Of a DNA stretch of 64,000 nt, positions 21,660 to 33,044 are shown in pieces. Below the pieces are notes generated by a model. That model was not told the origin of the DNA and did not search any database. It saw nothing but the letters and a program-made list of their open reading frames with translations. The stretch is from positions 1,054,001 to 1,118,000 of the forward strand of contig NC_087382.1 in assembly GCF_963675165.1 (NCBI RefSeq), in the 5' to 3' direction. The DNA is from Halichondria panicea. Taxonomy: Eukaryota > Porifera > Demospongiae > Suberitida > Halichondriidae. The position numbers and the translations under genes were made by a program. Numbering within the stretch: the first letter of the stretch is position 1; each line of letters opens with the position of its first letter.

Positions 21660-22040
21660 TATATATATCAGATCTCTCTAGACTTGTAAGGGGGACGAGC
21701 TCATGTAACATGTGAAATAGAGTGGTGTACATTTTGTGTAGATGTACATTGTATAATACTAACATGCAGTGAAATCTGGACCACAATCACAAAACAATTT
21801 TTGTGTGCAAACCTAAATGCTAAAAGTCTTCAAACAGAATAGCTACTAGTATATACCTTTAATTATTAGTATGGCGTGAACACTATATCTATATTTGTAC
21901 AGGAGTGCATGCATGAATACACTATTAGTATGAATACACTATCAGTTAGTATACTGTTATACAGCATGTTATGCCCACACACAAACAAAAATTAATGTTC
22001 AAATACTTGAGGCTTTTAATTAAAACCATAACTGAAAGCC
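21660..22040. other. 5' flank of TRAF-like gene
   Basis: No coding sequence recognised. AT-rich, with repeated GAATACACTA words. Confidence 0.45.
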
Positions 22041-22048
22041 TATATAAG
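22041..22048 (+). promoter_or_regulatory. TATA box of TRAF-like gene
   Basis: TATATAAG about 70 bases before the ATG at 22119, with a GA-rich stretch between. Good match and sensible distance. Confidence 0.5.
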
Positions 22049-22118
22049 GGAGATAACCTTCAGTAGGTGTGTCTAGTAACATAGAGAGAGAGAGAGTGTG
22101 TTTGATACAATTAGTGCA

Positions 22119-23429
22119 ATGGCTAGTGCAGTTAATTACGAGTTTGTAGACAAAGTACCGGAAGATTATCACTGCACTATTTGCAAAAAGGTTCTAACTA
22201 ATCCAGTACTGATTGAGTGTTGTGGCCAGCACTGCTGTGAGGCTTGTTTGGATGATTGGCTAACCGAAAAAAATGACTGCCCTGCGTGTCAACATGAAAA
22301 CATCAAATTCATAAAGAGTCTACATATGAAAAGACATGTAGATAGCTTGAAGATCTACTGTCTTAATCGCTCCAAAGGATGTGACAAAATCCCTGCACTG
22401 GGTGAATGCAATCAACATCTCGAGAAATGCTTGTTAGTGGAGGTATCATGCACTATAAAATGTGGAGAAATAATGCTGCGAAAAGACCTTCAAGATCACG
22501 AGGACAACAAGTGCCCAAATCGTCTGGTACGATGTCAGTATTGCAACTTAAAGGGGATGCACAAAGAAATAACAGTGAATAGTCACATAGACAAATGCCC
22601 ACATTTTCCTATTTCTTGCCCCAACAGTTGTGGGCATGAGAAAATACAGCGCAAGAATTTAGCAGATCACCAGAAGGTGTGCCCTCTTGAACCAGTAAAA
22701 TGTCCCTTCTTTGAAGCTGGGTGTACGGAAATGATTCCACGAAAAGATCTGGCAGCACATAAAGCATCAAACACAGAGCACCACCTGGAGCTAGTGATGA
22801 CAGAGACTGTTACGCTTAAACAAAAAGCAGCAGCTGAAAAAGAATCAGTGAAACACGAGGCTAAGATTCAGCAGCAGCAACTGTCACTGAGATTTGATGC
22901 CTTAGCATTTTGTGTAACTAAGCAGCTAGCTACCATCGATTCTAACCCTCAAAATACACGAGCAGCTATCAAGAACATCAAAAGCTCTCTAGAGACAATG
23001 ACCACAATGCTAGCATCAGGTGACACACAATACGAGTTACCATTAGTTAAAGTGTCCCAAAATATTGCCCAATCAGCTTCGTTCTATATCACACCTGGCT
23101 ACAAAATGTACGTAACATTTAATGCTGGACACTGCATGGTCTACTTGGAGAAAGGCAAACACGATCATCAACTAAAGTGGCCCATGCCTGAACTGGACAT
23201 TGAACTCAGTACTACAGAGAATAAAGCCCTGTACACAAATACAATCTGCACCAGGTGTGTCTCCCCTCCCACCATAATGAACCGACTAGATCGGTACAGA
23301 ACAGAACAAGAGATTCCCAACCCACGACTACTCAAGATAATTGGGAAAGGGGACGAAAGAGACATTTTGCTTCTAACAGTAAGAGAACATAATTGTATAA
23401 GCAACAAGCGACATGAGACTCTTAACTGA
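22119..23429 (+). CDS. RING/TRAF-zinc-finger protein with MATH-like C-terminus
   Basis: 436 codons without introns from ATG 22119 (the frame extends a few codons upstream without ATG). Residues 19-57 form a C3HC4 RING (CTIC, CCGQHCCEAC, CPAC), the ubiquitin-ligase module. Residues about 80-220 hold TRAF-type zinc fingers (KGCDKI, CGEIMLRKDL, CPNSCGHEKIQRK, CPFFEAGC). Residues about 225-260 are a short Lys/Gln-rich likely coiled coil. From about 285 comes a MATH/TRAF-C-like part: SASFYITPGYKMYV, then VYLEKGKHDHQLKWP and the IELST strand, as in TRAF proteins. TRAF proteins couple receptors to NF-kB and kinase signalling; that role is inferred by family. Intronless structure and the many broken relatives nearby suggest retroposition or repeated local duplication. 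Confidence 0.85.
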   Translation: MASAVNYEFVDKVPEDYHCTICKKVLTNPVLIECCGQHCCEACLDDWLTEKNDCPACQHENIKFIKSLHMKRHVDSLKIYCLNRSKGCDKIPALGECNQHLEKCLLVEVSCTIKCGEIMLRKDLQDHEDNKCPNRLVRCQYCNLKGMHKEITVNSHIDKCPHFPISCPNSCGHEKIQRKNLADHQKVCPLEPVKCPFFEAGCTEMIPRKDLAAHKASNTEHHLELVMTETVTLKQKAAAEKESVKHEAKIQQQQLSLRFDALAFCVTKQLATIDSNPQNTRAAIKNIKSSLETMTTMLASGDTQYELPLVKVSQNIAQSASFYITPGYKMYVTFNAGHCMVYLEKGKHDHQLKWPMPELDIELSTTENKALYTNTICTRCVSPPTIMNRLDRYRTEQEIPNPRLLKIIGKGDERDILLLTVREHNCISNKRHETLN

Positions 23430-24231
23430 CAAGTATTATTATAGCCTGCACATTGTTATTACCAGAAACCTGTCTATAAGTATAGAGGTCACTCTGGGGT
23501 AGATGTAATCATAGAGATATATGCATGCTGTAAAAAAAGGTTTTTAGTGCACATTGCATGTGTCATAGCTATACCATGCATATTTGGTGAGCCATTTTAT
23601 TTTACCGTAATTGGCGGTTTTAATTTGGCGTCTCAGATGTGGCTACTGCTGCAATGACATTGTGTCCACCGGAAAACTTTAATTTGACGGTTTAAAGACC
23701 TATTGTGACACTGTACGTGGTTTGCACAACAGTTTTCCAGAGCCGGCAAGGGCTCAAAGCAAAACCTTTTTGTTTTCAGCTATGAATTTCATTACGCTTG
23801 AGTCAATCCTTGCTCTTTTTTCTGGACAACTGTAGTTATACATATTTTATACATGCAGCTACTAAGCAAGGATGATTGATACAATAACCCAAACTGAAAG
23901 TATGAATATAGAAAGAAGAGTCAGGGAATGATTCATAGCTGACAGCCTAAAAAGGCTATTGTGGTTTTGCTGTTATGCAAACCGCTATACATGTAGGGGT
24001 AATCCGTGGTTTTTCCCTAGCTCACTAAGTGAATCCAATTATAGATAGAGTGAATCACATGCATGCGCATGCTGACACATGACCATTTTGTACTCTATCT
24101 ATAACTAGTGTTCAAGCTGGCGCTGTGCTAATGCCTCTCGCCATGTTTTTGCTTTCGCTGAAAAGTATTAGAGTGTTATATTAGTTTCTATAATGAATTT
24201 TATATTAAAGTTAGCTTATCAATATAAAGTC
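23430..24231. other. 3' flank of TRAF-like gene
   Basis: No gene. A short patch near 23607-23695 shows paired TTAATTTGGCG / TTTAATTTGACGG words that may be a small MITE. Confidence 0.4.
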
Positions 24232-24470
24232 ACTGAGAAGAAAAGACTTATTTACATGCATCTATTGTTGTATTATGTGGCTTACCAGGACCTAAAGAAA
24301 GAAGAAAATTGATTCTTCCAGGATCTGTAGTTCAGTGTATATAATATCTAAGAAGAAAAGACCTGTGTACATGCATATTGTTATCTATATTGTTATATGG
24401 GGTAGTGTTTTGTGGCTTACCAGGCCCTCAAGACAAAGATGATTCTACCAGGAGGATCTGGATCTGGATC
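24232..24470 (+). repeat. Two-copy imperfect tandem duplication
   Basis: 24232-24335 and 24350-24470 share GAGAAGAAAAGAC, ACATGCAT, TGTGGCTTACCAGG and TTCTACCAGGA-like words in the same order. Non-coding. Confidence 0.6.
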
Positions 24471-24878
24471 TTGGATATTATTTCTCACACATGGGGAATG
24501 AGCGTGCATGCACATTAGATATTTTCTGAGTATTGTAGCTAACAAAAAGCTAGCGCTTTAGTGCAAGGCTAACTCATATGTTGAATAGAAAGTTTGTGCG
24601 GACAGATGATGCTATAAAAGATTCTGAAGAGACTGCAACAGCCTTCAATGTGAGTCAAACTAGCCATAACTTGAGAAAGAAGCTTTAGTTTTGCAAATCC
24701 ACAAATCAAAATCCAAGAGAACGTGGCTAGAAGCCTATAGAAGCTGTTAGCTTTCGTCACATTGCAACCGTTGAGCAGTTACAGCTGGAACAGACACACA
24801 CACACAGTCAGCTTTACCGTATCCCTCGTGCGGCTATGCCTCGAGGCATAATAATTTTTTTATTTTTTTGTAATAATT
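24471..24878. other. Spacer
   Basis: No gene or clear repeat, apart from a CCTCGAGGCATAAT word near 24839 that recurs at 25850. Confidence 0.4.
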
Positions 24879-25088
24879 ATGCTAGTTAGTTCAATGTTCA
24901 AGGATCAGTGGTCTGTTATCAGTGACTCACTGATCACTAAATCGATTGGGAGGGAAGATGCTTTTGAGGACTTGCCTGCAGTTGAACGAGCTCCTCTGAT
25001 GGCTTGGATTGAAGATCTTAGGAGTGAAAACGAGAGGCAGCATCTCAGCCAATTCATAATAAATACCATGTTCTTGTATATTCAGTAG
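24879..25088 (+). other. Small unidentified frame of 69 codons
   Basis: Starts at an ATG and reads EDAFEDLPAVERAPLMAWIE with charged, protein-like composition, ending just before a TRAF fragment. Not recognised; could be an exon fragment or chance. Confidence 0.25.
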
Positions 25089-25245
25089 ATTTGCACATGT
25101 GGCTATACTGACACCGTGAACCGACTAGAGGGTGACAGAACAGAGCAAGATATCACCACTCACAAGCACATTTCAGGGGTATTGCGTCAGAGACTTTGTA
25201 TTCTTAACAGTGAGAAACCACAAGTGTGCATGGTACATGTAAAAG
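25089..25245 (+). pseudogene. TRAF-like gene fragment (C-terminal)
   Basis: Matches the part of the intact gene around TICTRC..MNRLDRYRTEQEI and the following LLLTVREH, with frame breaks. Almost the same segment occurs at 26545-26740. Confidence 0.7.
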
Positions 25246-25437
25246 TACCATTAAGTCATGCCAGGAGTGCATGAATACACTGGTCTGCATACTATGAGTT
25301 TTTGAGGGGACAATAATTTTGAGTATTGATCCCAATAAAATTATTTAGATTCTCGATTATCTGACCCTTAGAACCTCCAATCATAATTATGCATCTAGTT
25401 TTGCAAATTTTCTCTTGGACAGGTTCGATCTTCAACT

Positions 25438-25575
25438 ATGTCACCTGGTGCTAGCATTGTGGTCATTGTCCCTAGACATAGGCTGAGAAAGCTGTTGATG
25501 TTCTTCAGCTACTCGTGTGTTTCGAGGATTATAATGAATGATGCCTATAGCTGCCTAGTTACACAAAATGCTTGA
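25438..25575 (-). pseudogene. TRAF-like gene fragment (antisense)
   Basis: The minus strand matches the segment encoding AFCVTKQL through TMTTMLASGD of the intact gene, with frameshifts. Confidence 0.7.
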
Positions 25576-25793
25576 GTGTATGAGAATTGCTGTAGCTGAC
25601 ACTGAGTAGTCATAATCTTTTGTTCCATTACTTCTCTTTCAGTGCGGCCCGGAATCGAGGCTAGGCAGATCCAGGAAATGTGGTTTCAAAAATGTGTTTA
25701 CATGCACCCACGCACAGTGAATAGACCCTTGGCTAAGGAAATTGCTGAGTGAGTAACTATTTTTGGCTAACTCAGCGTTTTAAAATAATGTCT

Positions 25794-25869
25794 TGAGGGC
25801 ATAATTATGCCTTGAGGCATTGCTATAGGTCTCGTGGGGCAATGCCTCGAGGCATAAAATTATGTCTTC
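25794..25869. repeat. Palindrome with GAGGCAT arms
   Basis: CTTGAGGGCATAATTATGCC pairs with GGCATAAAATTATGTCTTCA; the centre is GCATTGCTATAGGTCTCGTG. About 76 bp. Confidence 0.6.
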
Positions 25870-26015
25870 AAGATAATAATAATAACACTTCCACTTCTTA
25901 AATTTGTGCGAATTATCAACTTTTCCTCGGGGAATTCTGTATGACTGCATGCATGGTATAATTATACCACTTGTTATACAAGATTGTTGTTTTTTGCTTC
26001 TTAAACAAACACCTT

Positions 26016-26756
26016 TGACAAGATCTGGCAGTACATAAAGCATCAAACACAGAGCACCACCTGGAGCTAGTGATGACAGAGACTGTTAAACTTAAGCAGG
26101 AGACAAAGTATGAAAAGAAGCAATGGAACAAAAGGTTAAAACTACCAAAAATCAGCTACAACAACTCTCTCAAGTTTGATGGACTAGCATTTTGTGTAAC
26201 TGAGCAACTTGATTCTGATCCTCAGAACACACAAGCAGCTATCGATACCATCAAAAGCTTTCTTAGCCTATAGGTGTATAGAGACAATGACCACGATACA
26301 CTAGCACCAGATGACACACGATATTACCTACCACTAGTTAAAGTGTTATGGTGTAGAGCTCGATCAGCTTCGTTCTTCATCACGCCTGGCTATAAAATGC
26401 ACGTGAACATTGACGGACACGATAATTGCAAGGTCTTCTTGGAGAAAGGCGACCACGATCACCAACTGAAGTGGTCCATGCCTGAAATGGAAATTGAACT
26501 CAGTACTACAGAGAATAAAACCCTGTATTATTAATAATAATAGTGAAACAATCTGCACCAGATGTGGCTACACAGTGAACCGACTAGAAGGGGACAAAAC
26601 AGAGCAAGATATCACCAACCCTGGACCATCCTGCTGGATTGTTACGTCATGGGCCGGGTTTTAAGAGATTTCGTATTTCTAACAGTGAGAAATCACAAGT
26701 GTAAAGTAATGGAGAGAACATGCGAGAACTTTCCGACTGACTCAAGTAACTTATAG
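26016..26756 (+). pseudogene. TRAF-like gene, C-terminal half, broken
   Basis: Matches the intact gene from DLAAHKASN (here preceded by unrelated sequence) through FYITPGYKM, LEKGDHDHQLKW and IELSTTENK, then NRLEGDKTEQ and FLTVRNHKC. Stops at 26271 and 26532 and frame changes break it. An AATAATAATAG insertion lies between TENKTLY and the Cys-containing end. The RING and most zinc fingers are absent. Confidence 0.8.
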
Positions 26757-27084
26757 CTTATAGATTTTAGTGTGCACAATATAATACGTACTCTTAACTT
26801 AAGTAGTATAGTACCATTAATTACACGCCGTACTTTACCACACTCAATAAAGTAAGTGTGTAGCTATAATTGAGAATGAGTTTTTGAGGCAATCATTTTA
26901 TTGGTTCCTCAATAAAACATCCTCGATTATCTGGCCCTCCAATATCCGAAACCTCGATTATCCGGCTTGGCAATTTTCTCTTGTACAGGGTCAAAGTTCA
27001 ACTATTAAAGGAATGAGCATGGTCCTTAAATGGGTTGGTACTGGATGTAAGAACCACGAAATAAGCTGTGTCAGCATTTTATTA
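26757..27084. other. Spacer with pogo-like MITE half
   Basis: 26925-26985 matches, in reverse, the right half of the MITE at 30003-30294 (CCTCGATTATC...CCTCGATTATCCGGCTTG). A degraded relative lies at 25350-25440. No gene. Confidence 0.55.
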
Positions 27085-27788
27085 TTCTATAGTGTACAAC
27101 ATGGTGTCTTGTGTAGTGACTCCAATAGTGTCTTTTAGTGTCCAATAGTGTCTTTTAGTATCTTGTTGTTCAGTAGTGTCCGTGGTGTCTATGGTGTCCT
27201 ATAGTGTCTATGGTGTCCTACATGCAGCTTCTCAGTGGCGTTCTGTATAGTGCCCGTGGTGTCTATGGTGTCCTATAGTGTCTATGGTGTCCTACAGCTT
27301 CTCAGTGGCGTTCAGTAGTACCCGTGGTGTCTATGGTGTCCTACAGTTTATCAGTGGTGTTCTGTAGTGTGTCCAACAGTTTCTCAGTGGTGTTCTGTAG
27401 TGTGTCCAACAGTTTCTCAGTGGTGTTCTGTAGTGCCCATGGTGTCTATGGTGTCCTATAGTGTCTATGGTGTCCAACACTTTGTCAATGTTGTTCTGTA
27501 GTGCCTGTGGTGTCCTATAGTGTCCAACAGTTTCTCATTGGTGTTCTGTAGTGCCCGTGGTGTCCTATAGTGTCAACAGTTTCTCATTGGTGTTCTGTAG
27601 TACCCGTGGTGTCTATGGTGTCCAACAATTTCTCAGTGGTGTTCTGTAGTACTAGCCTGTGGTGTCCTATAGTGTCTATGGTGCGTCCTACAGTTTCTCA
27701 GTGGTGTTATGCAGTGCCCGTGGTGTCTATGGTGTCCTACAGTTTCTCATTGGTGTTCAGTAGTGCCTGTGGTGTCTATGGTGTCCTA
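27085..27788 (+). repeat. Minisatellite, forward part
   Basis: Imperfect units built from GTGTCTATGGTGTCCTA, CAGTTTCTCAGTGGTGTTC and TGTAGTGCCCGTG, about 60 bp per higher-order unit. Frames inside are repeat artefacts. The array resumes at 28772 after a MITE and reappears inverted at 29265. Confidence 0.85.
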
Positions 27789-28771
27789 AGCCCCGTTTAC
27801 ACGAGGCCTTTAAATAATAGTTATAGACTGAGTCCAAGGTCTCTATGGGGTTTTGAGACCTGAAGGCCCGAGGCTGTAGCATCTCGAGCGTAGCGAGGGT
27901 GCTACTAAGGGCCTGAGGGTCTCAAAACTCCATAGTGACCGTTGACGAGGCCTATAACTGGTTTAGAATAGTGCTAAGCAAGCTAGGCTATATTAACACA
28001 AAGAAGACTCTGAAACCAAGAGTTTCTACAAGCCTCAAGCAACGTTAAAGCTTTGCTCTGGCTAGTCTACATAAAAAACTCACATTGATGAAGGCAGTTT
28101 CTGTTTCTTGAGAATCACGCATTGCAAATAAAAAGTTGCTATTGTCATAGTAGTTAGCTCTGCACTAGAGCACTAGCTATTGTAGCTGCAAGAGAGAGAT
28201 AAAAGCTGCAAAGCGGCACTGCAGAACGCAAAACTTTAAAAAAAATTAATTTTTAATGATGCACTGTATCATCGTTACTATGACTTCAACATAAACTGTG
28301 TGATGTTGCCATGTTCCATACATGTTAATCTTGACATCATCTTGCCTGTAGGTATAATCAGTATAATAGACCTACTTAGAAGACCTCAGGTCCATAAGTG
28401 AAATAATGGACCTCTCAGTGACCTATCAGATTGCAGTATTACTACAAGCATTTTCTAATCAGGGTTGGAATCCGGATTAAACCTAACCGCGTTCGTGTAA
28501 ACGGCCCTTATCCGGGTTCTAATCCGGATTAGCCAACCCACCTTTGGAGGTGGTTCAGATTGTGTCAGAAGCGGTTTAGCTGTGAGTAAGCACAAAGGGA
28601 TAATTCTGAGGTGTTGTACATGTTCGTGGGTGTTTCTAGAGTAAGCCTGTAGCTTCCTATCAGTCCAATGTTTGCGCAAATGATCATTTTACTATGCCCA
28701 CTACTCAGAAAAATCTGACCCGGATTCAATCCGGATTCGACCCGCATTATAGGGGTCGTGTAAACGGGGCT
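27789..28771. mobile_element. MITE-like element splitting the minisatellite
   Basis: Ends AGCCCCGTTTACACGA and TCGTGTAAACGGGGCT are inverted repeats, flanked by CTA on both sides (GTGTCCTA / CTATAGTG), a possible 3-bp target duplication as in PIF/Harbinger. Inside are sub-terminal GTGTAAACGG and GGATTMRRTCCGGATT words and a variable-arm palindrome at 27819-27959. Confidence 0.65.
27819..27959. repeat. Variable-arm palindrome P4
   Basis: Outer AGTTATAG / CTATAACT, arms of about 45 bp (GGTCTCTATGGGGTTTTGAG against CTCAAAACTCCATAGTGACC) around a GC-rich core with GGCCCGAGGCTG and GGGCCTGAGG. Confidence 0.65.
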
Positions 28772-28935
28772 CTATAGTGTCTATGGTGTCCCTACAGTTT
28801 CTGCAGTGCCCGTGGTGTCTACGGTTTCCTATAGTGTCTATGGTGTCCTACAGTTTCTCAGTGGTGTTCTGTAGTGGTGTCTATGGTGTCCTACAGTTTC
28901 TCAGTGGCGTTCAGTAGTGCCTGTGGTGTTGACTA
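28772..28935 (+). repeat. Minisatellite, continuation
   Basis: Same units and orientation as 27085-27788, resuming directly after the MITE. Confidence 0.85.
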
Positions 28936-29264
28936 TTCTAAGGCCAATTATTGTAGAAAAACTACCAACAAATGTTACATTCAACACAAAGACAGGAAAT
29001 GAAAAAATGTTGTACGAGAAGTCAAGCAAACTTCCTTATACGCAAGATAAATAGAGAAACTCTTGTCACCATGGACAAAAACATAACTGCATTCAATTGC
29101 ATGCACATTTGCTAGTAAACTTAACCATCACTTCCTTTTGTTTATGAAATTCATGCACATAATTATAAAACTCAGAAATAAAATCGTTGTTTTAAATGTG
29201 GTCTTATACAGTTACCTAGATACACATGGAGATCGCTGCGCAGCATACTACTGGAGAAACTCTC
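28936..29264. other. Loop between inverted minisatellite arms
   Basis: AT-rich unique sequence, no gene. Confidence 0.5.
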
Positions 29265-29715
29265 CACAGGCACTACTGAACACCACAGACAATAGTAGGA
29301 CACTATTGGGCACCATAGGCACTATTGAACAACACTATATTATAGGACACCATAGACGACACCACAGGCACTACTGAACACCACTGAGAAACTGTATAGG
29401 ACACTATAGACAACACGGGAAGTATTGAACACCACTGAGAAACTGAAGGACACCATATATAGACACTATAGGACACCATAAACACCATGGGCACTACTGA
29501 ACGCCATTGAGAAACTAGGACACCATAGACACTATAGGACACCTTATAGACACCACGGGCACTACTGAACGCCACTGAGAAACTGTAGGACACCATAGAC
29601 ACCACGGGCACTACAGAACACCACTGAGAAACTGTAGGACACCGTAGACACTATAGGACACCATAGACACCACGGGCACTACTGAACGCCACTGAGAAAC
29701 TGTAGGACACCATAG
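29265..29715 (-). repeat. Minisatellite, inverted part
   Basis: Same units on the opposite strand (GGACACCATAGACACC, CACTGAGAAACTGTAGGACA), facing the forward array. Confidence 0.85.
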
Positions 29716-29838
29716 AGAAAGGTGAACACGAGTGACCGATGTAAAATGGAAATTCAACTCAGTAATAACTACAGAGAATAGAATAAAATAAACAATCCGC
29801 ACCAGATGTGGCTATACCACAGTGAACCGACTGATAAC
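29716..29838 (+). pseudogene. TRAF-like gene fragment
   Basis: Matches the region of ELSTTENK, the CTRC-containing segment and NRL of the intact gene, with breaks. It borders the inverted minisatellite as another fragment borders the forward array. Confidence 0.6.
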
Positions 29839-30002
29839 TGTTCCAAGCTTCCATGCATCCACCACAGTGCACATCAAGACTTTAATGTCACCACGCATGG
29901 GCGCACTGTATTTATCTATAATTATTATGAAACATTATCAGCATCATGATGGTTATTATGTTACACAAAATACCAAAATGCTACAAAAAACTGCTGTCAG
30001 TA

Positions 30003-30294
30003 CAGTAGAACCTCAATTATCCGGACACCTTGGTTCCAGAAGCAGGCCGGATAAGTGAATATGTCGGATAATCGAATAGATAAACCACGCCTTGAGATCC
30101 ACCCACTTGATAATTAGCAGTGCCACATGGTTGTCTGCACATGCGCAGAAGATAAGCATGCATGTCTCCATGGTAACAGCTGTAACGCGCATGCGCATTT
30201 GAGGTACACGCCCATTTTCTAAAAATAAAACTGTCAAGCCGGATAATCGAGGTTTCGGATAATGGAGGGGCCGGATAATCGAGGTTCTATACTG
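30003..30294. mobile_element. pogo/Tigger-like MITE
   Basis: Ends CAGTAGAACCTCAATTATCC and GGATAATCGAGGTTCTATAC with TG/TA context, flanked by TA. 292 bp, no coding sequence. Confidence 0.8.
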
Positions 30295-30321
30295 TAACAG
30301 CAAAAACTACAATGCATGTGA

Positions 30322-30412
30322 ATGACGTTGTAACGAATTTGGAGTTATTCACCCGCCGAATTTCTTGTTTCTACGTTTTTTCGTGCTTTTCCTGGCAACG
30401 TTTCACATTGTT
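30322..30412 (-). mobile_element. Diverged Helentron-like fragment
   Basis: GACGTTGTAACGAATTTGGA and the following TTTCTTG, TTTTTCGTG and TTTCACATTG words match one arm of element E1 with many changes. Confidence 0.55.
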
Positions 30413-31312
30413 TTTAGTTCGAAGTTCGGTAACAGTGAGCATTGTTTCCGAATGGAGTGTGGGATAGAGGACTCCATGCACTATCAAGATACTTGGGAGA
30501 TAGGCTAGTGACGCTTTCCAGGTCTAGCTATAATTATGTCAAAACTTCAAGAGCTAAGCCTCTGTTCAGTCTCAGTTATTGCGTTATATAATTATAGTCA
30601 ATGTGAATGTATGTTTTACGTCATTAATTTGTTAGGGGTTTGTACACAGGTGACTATTGCGCAAAATATCCATGGACTAGCCCAAATCTTGGAGGGAAAG
30701 GTTAGTGGAGGACTTTGGGTTGGGTAACCCAAACTTAAAGGGAAGGCTTGGGTGCGTAAAGGGGATAAATGTACGCTAATGCTAAAAGGTATTAGAGGAT
30801 ATAATTTGGTGATCAATATTTACGTAATGAACAAATACAATTATGGCCATGCATGTGCAGAGCAGTAACAACGGGAAAATCCTCATCAAACTTTAAAACG
30901 CAAGCCAGACTGCATATCAGACTCCATAGTTTATATAGTGATACTGTATGGCGGGAAATTTTCGTGAGGTGACAAATTTTGTGTTTTTTGAGGACAGAGC
31001 AGTTATTAACTTAATGCGAAAATTAAACTGGGAGAAACTCCCACGCACCGATATTTCACATGCAAAACTCTTGGTGGGTGTGGTTTCCTGGCATTGAAAC
31101 AGCATGCAGATATTACAACTGTGAACATCTGCAAAACTTTTCTGCTATAATTATTACACAGTACAAATCAATTATAAACTTTCTATAATAATTAGAAATC
31201 ATCAAATAATTATGACATAAGCTCTTTCAACATTACATCGACATGTCTCTTGTCTTCAGTAACAACTATATAATTATAATACTTTTTATCCTCATAGCTA
31301 ATTGGCATAATA
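30413..31312. other. Spacer before lectin block
   Basis: No gene recognised. From about 31130 it matches 47320 onward (lectin block duplication). Confidence 0.5.
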
Positions 31313-31520
31313 CAGTGGAACCTGTGTTAAGAACCACCTCCGAATAAAGGCCAGCTGCTATATAACGGCCAGGCATCCAGGTCCCAAATGAACAGTTTGT
31401 TATATTATACAATACAGTTATATTATACAAAACAACCCTCAACAAAGGCCACCTCTGTATAAAGGCCAAAACAATGTTCCCCAAAGGTGTCCGTTATAGA
31501 GGGATTCCATGCATGCACTG
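31313..31520. mobile_element. Tc1/mariner-type MITE (CAGTGGAACC ends)
   Basis: Starts CAGTGGAACCTGTGTTAAG, ends TTCCATGCATGCACTG, flanked by TA. A copy sits at the same relative place at 47509-47696, so it predates the duplication. Confidence 0.6.
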
Positions 31521-31616
31521 TATACTTATACACATGCAGTTGACAGATCAATCAGTTAAAAGTTCTAATGAAATAGCAGCTATACACATGCATGCAGTTC
31601 AGCTATATATATATAC

Positions 31617-32421
31617 TCAGCAATGCAGAGAAAACTTCGTCCACTCAGCCTCCTTTGACAAGAAGTCAGTTATGACGTCCCCATTGGGGCATTCTGCAAT
31701 GGCAAGAAAGTCTTTTGCACAACCGTGGTAAGGATCCATGAGAACTGCAGTAGATACAATTCCAGAGCAGCTGGTCCTTCCATTGCACAAACTCCTGACC
31801 CAGTTAGTGCTAACGTATTGAACTAAGTACTCGAGCTCGTACTTAACACAGGATAAACCATAATAGGCAAACTGGACGGTCATACCTACACAAGATCAAG
31901 AGGGGGAAATTATTATGTACATGCCATCGCTATACTTTGATCAAACAATTAGTTTTTAGGACACAGAACCATTAGAGTTTAGCATGCACTATATATAGAG
32001 GTAAACTGAATTATTATATAATTATGCTTGTTTATCCTATTGTATATAGTGCTCACAAAAATAAATGATATGTATGACATTCATACCGTTTCCATTGACA
32101 TGAACAGCTGGGCCATTTTGTTGAAGCATGGCATTCTTTAGCTGATAATAGTGTTGCTGACGAGCTGTAGAATAAAATAATCATGCCAAATAATTATGTG
32201 AATTAATGGTGCATTGTCACCTTTTTGTGCATGGTGGTGTTGGTGCATGGAAGGTACTTACCTGGGCTATCTTTTTGTTCAGCCATAGCATGCTTATCGG
32301 CCTGTTTAACATCTTTTTGCAGCTGGGCAAGTATCTCCTGATAATAATAACGATTAGAAGCAGAAGAGGCCAGAGCCAGGAGAGATAGCAGAGCCACAGT
32401 GGCAATCACTGAAATCTTCAT
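31617..32421 (-). CDS. Secreted SUEL/Gal_lectin-like protein 3
   Basis: Exon 1 (32421-32262) encodes MKISVIATVALLSLLALASS then a linker with YYYQEILAQLQKDVKQ and a GTAAGT donor. Exon 2 (32164-32087, 78 nt, phase 1-1) reads RQQHYYQLKNAMLQQNGP. Exon 3 (31885-31617) reads GMTVQFAYYGLSC, SLCNGRTSCSG, DPYHGCAKDFLA and ends SLHC-stop. Signal peptide, linker and six-Cys domain as in protein 2; all junctions follow GT/AG. The linker in exon 1 is longer and more charged than in proteins 1 and 2. Likely secreted and carbohydrate-binding, by family. Confidence 0.65.
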
Positions 32422-32581
32422 GATGATAGCTATATCCAAAGAAAATCTTTAACAACTTGAGAGTGATTGCAGTGAACGCATGCATGGTCATAAGAAAATG
32501 TGATCCTTTATATACAGTACACAGACTGTATGCTTCCAGGTACAAGGCTATACATGCTTCCAGACAATCCTGTATAATTAC

Positions 32582-32935
32582 CCAGTGTAATTTGTATGGG
32601 GCAGTACCAAAACTAAACCCCCAAATGTTGACAGTGCAGAGTGACCCCCAGAGAGTGACCCACAGAAATTAATACCTCAGAAGGAAATCATGCCCACACA
32701 AGGAAATCATTCCCACACAAGGAAATCCTGCCCACACAAGGAAACAATATATACCCTCAGAAAATAATACCCATGCCACACGTACGCATGCAAAAAGGAA
32801 TAATTTTATCAGAAAATCATACATTACAATGATATTATTTATAAGGTTCCCTTCTTGTGTGGGTCACTCTAGACTGAGGGTATCACTTTCTGCACTGTCA
32901 ACATTTTGGGGTTTAGGCCTTACAATTTACACTGG
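32582..32935. mobile_element. MITE with CCAGTGTAA ends and internal 18-bp repeats
   Basis: CCAGTGTAATTTGTA pairs with TACAATTTACACTGG; inner AAATGTTGACAGTGCAGA pairs with TCTGCACTGTCAACATTTT. Inside are about four CCACACAAGGAAATCATG units. Absent from the sister lectin block at 48.58 kb, so it inserted after that duplication or was lost there. Confidence 0.7.
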
Positions 32936-33044
32936 CTAATGTTGTCATCGATTCCAGGCCACTGGAAAGAAGAAAGCAACTTTTGATGGCGGCCTGGAAT
33001 CGAGACTATGGCTGAGTAGTCAGACAAGGCACAGAGCTAGAGAC

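Noticed and set aside
22098..22118. Upstream extension of the TRAF-like frame
   Set aside because: It starts at GTG; the ATG at 22119 is the first credible start.
27085..29715. Val/Ser-rich frames in the minisatellite
   Set aside because: They exist in several frames and both orientations because of the repeat and have no start context or conservation.
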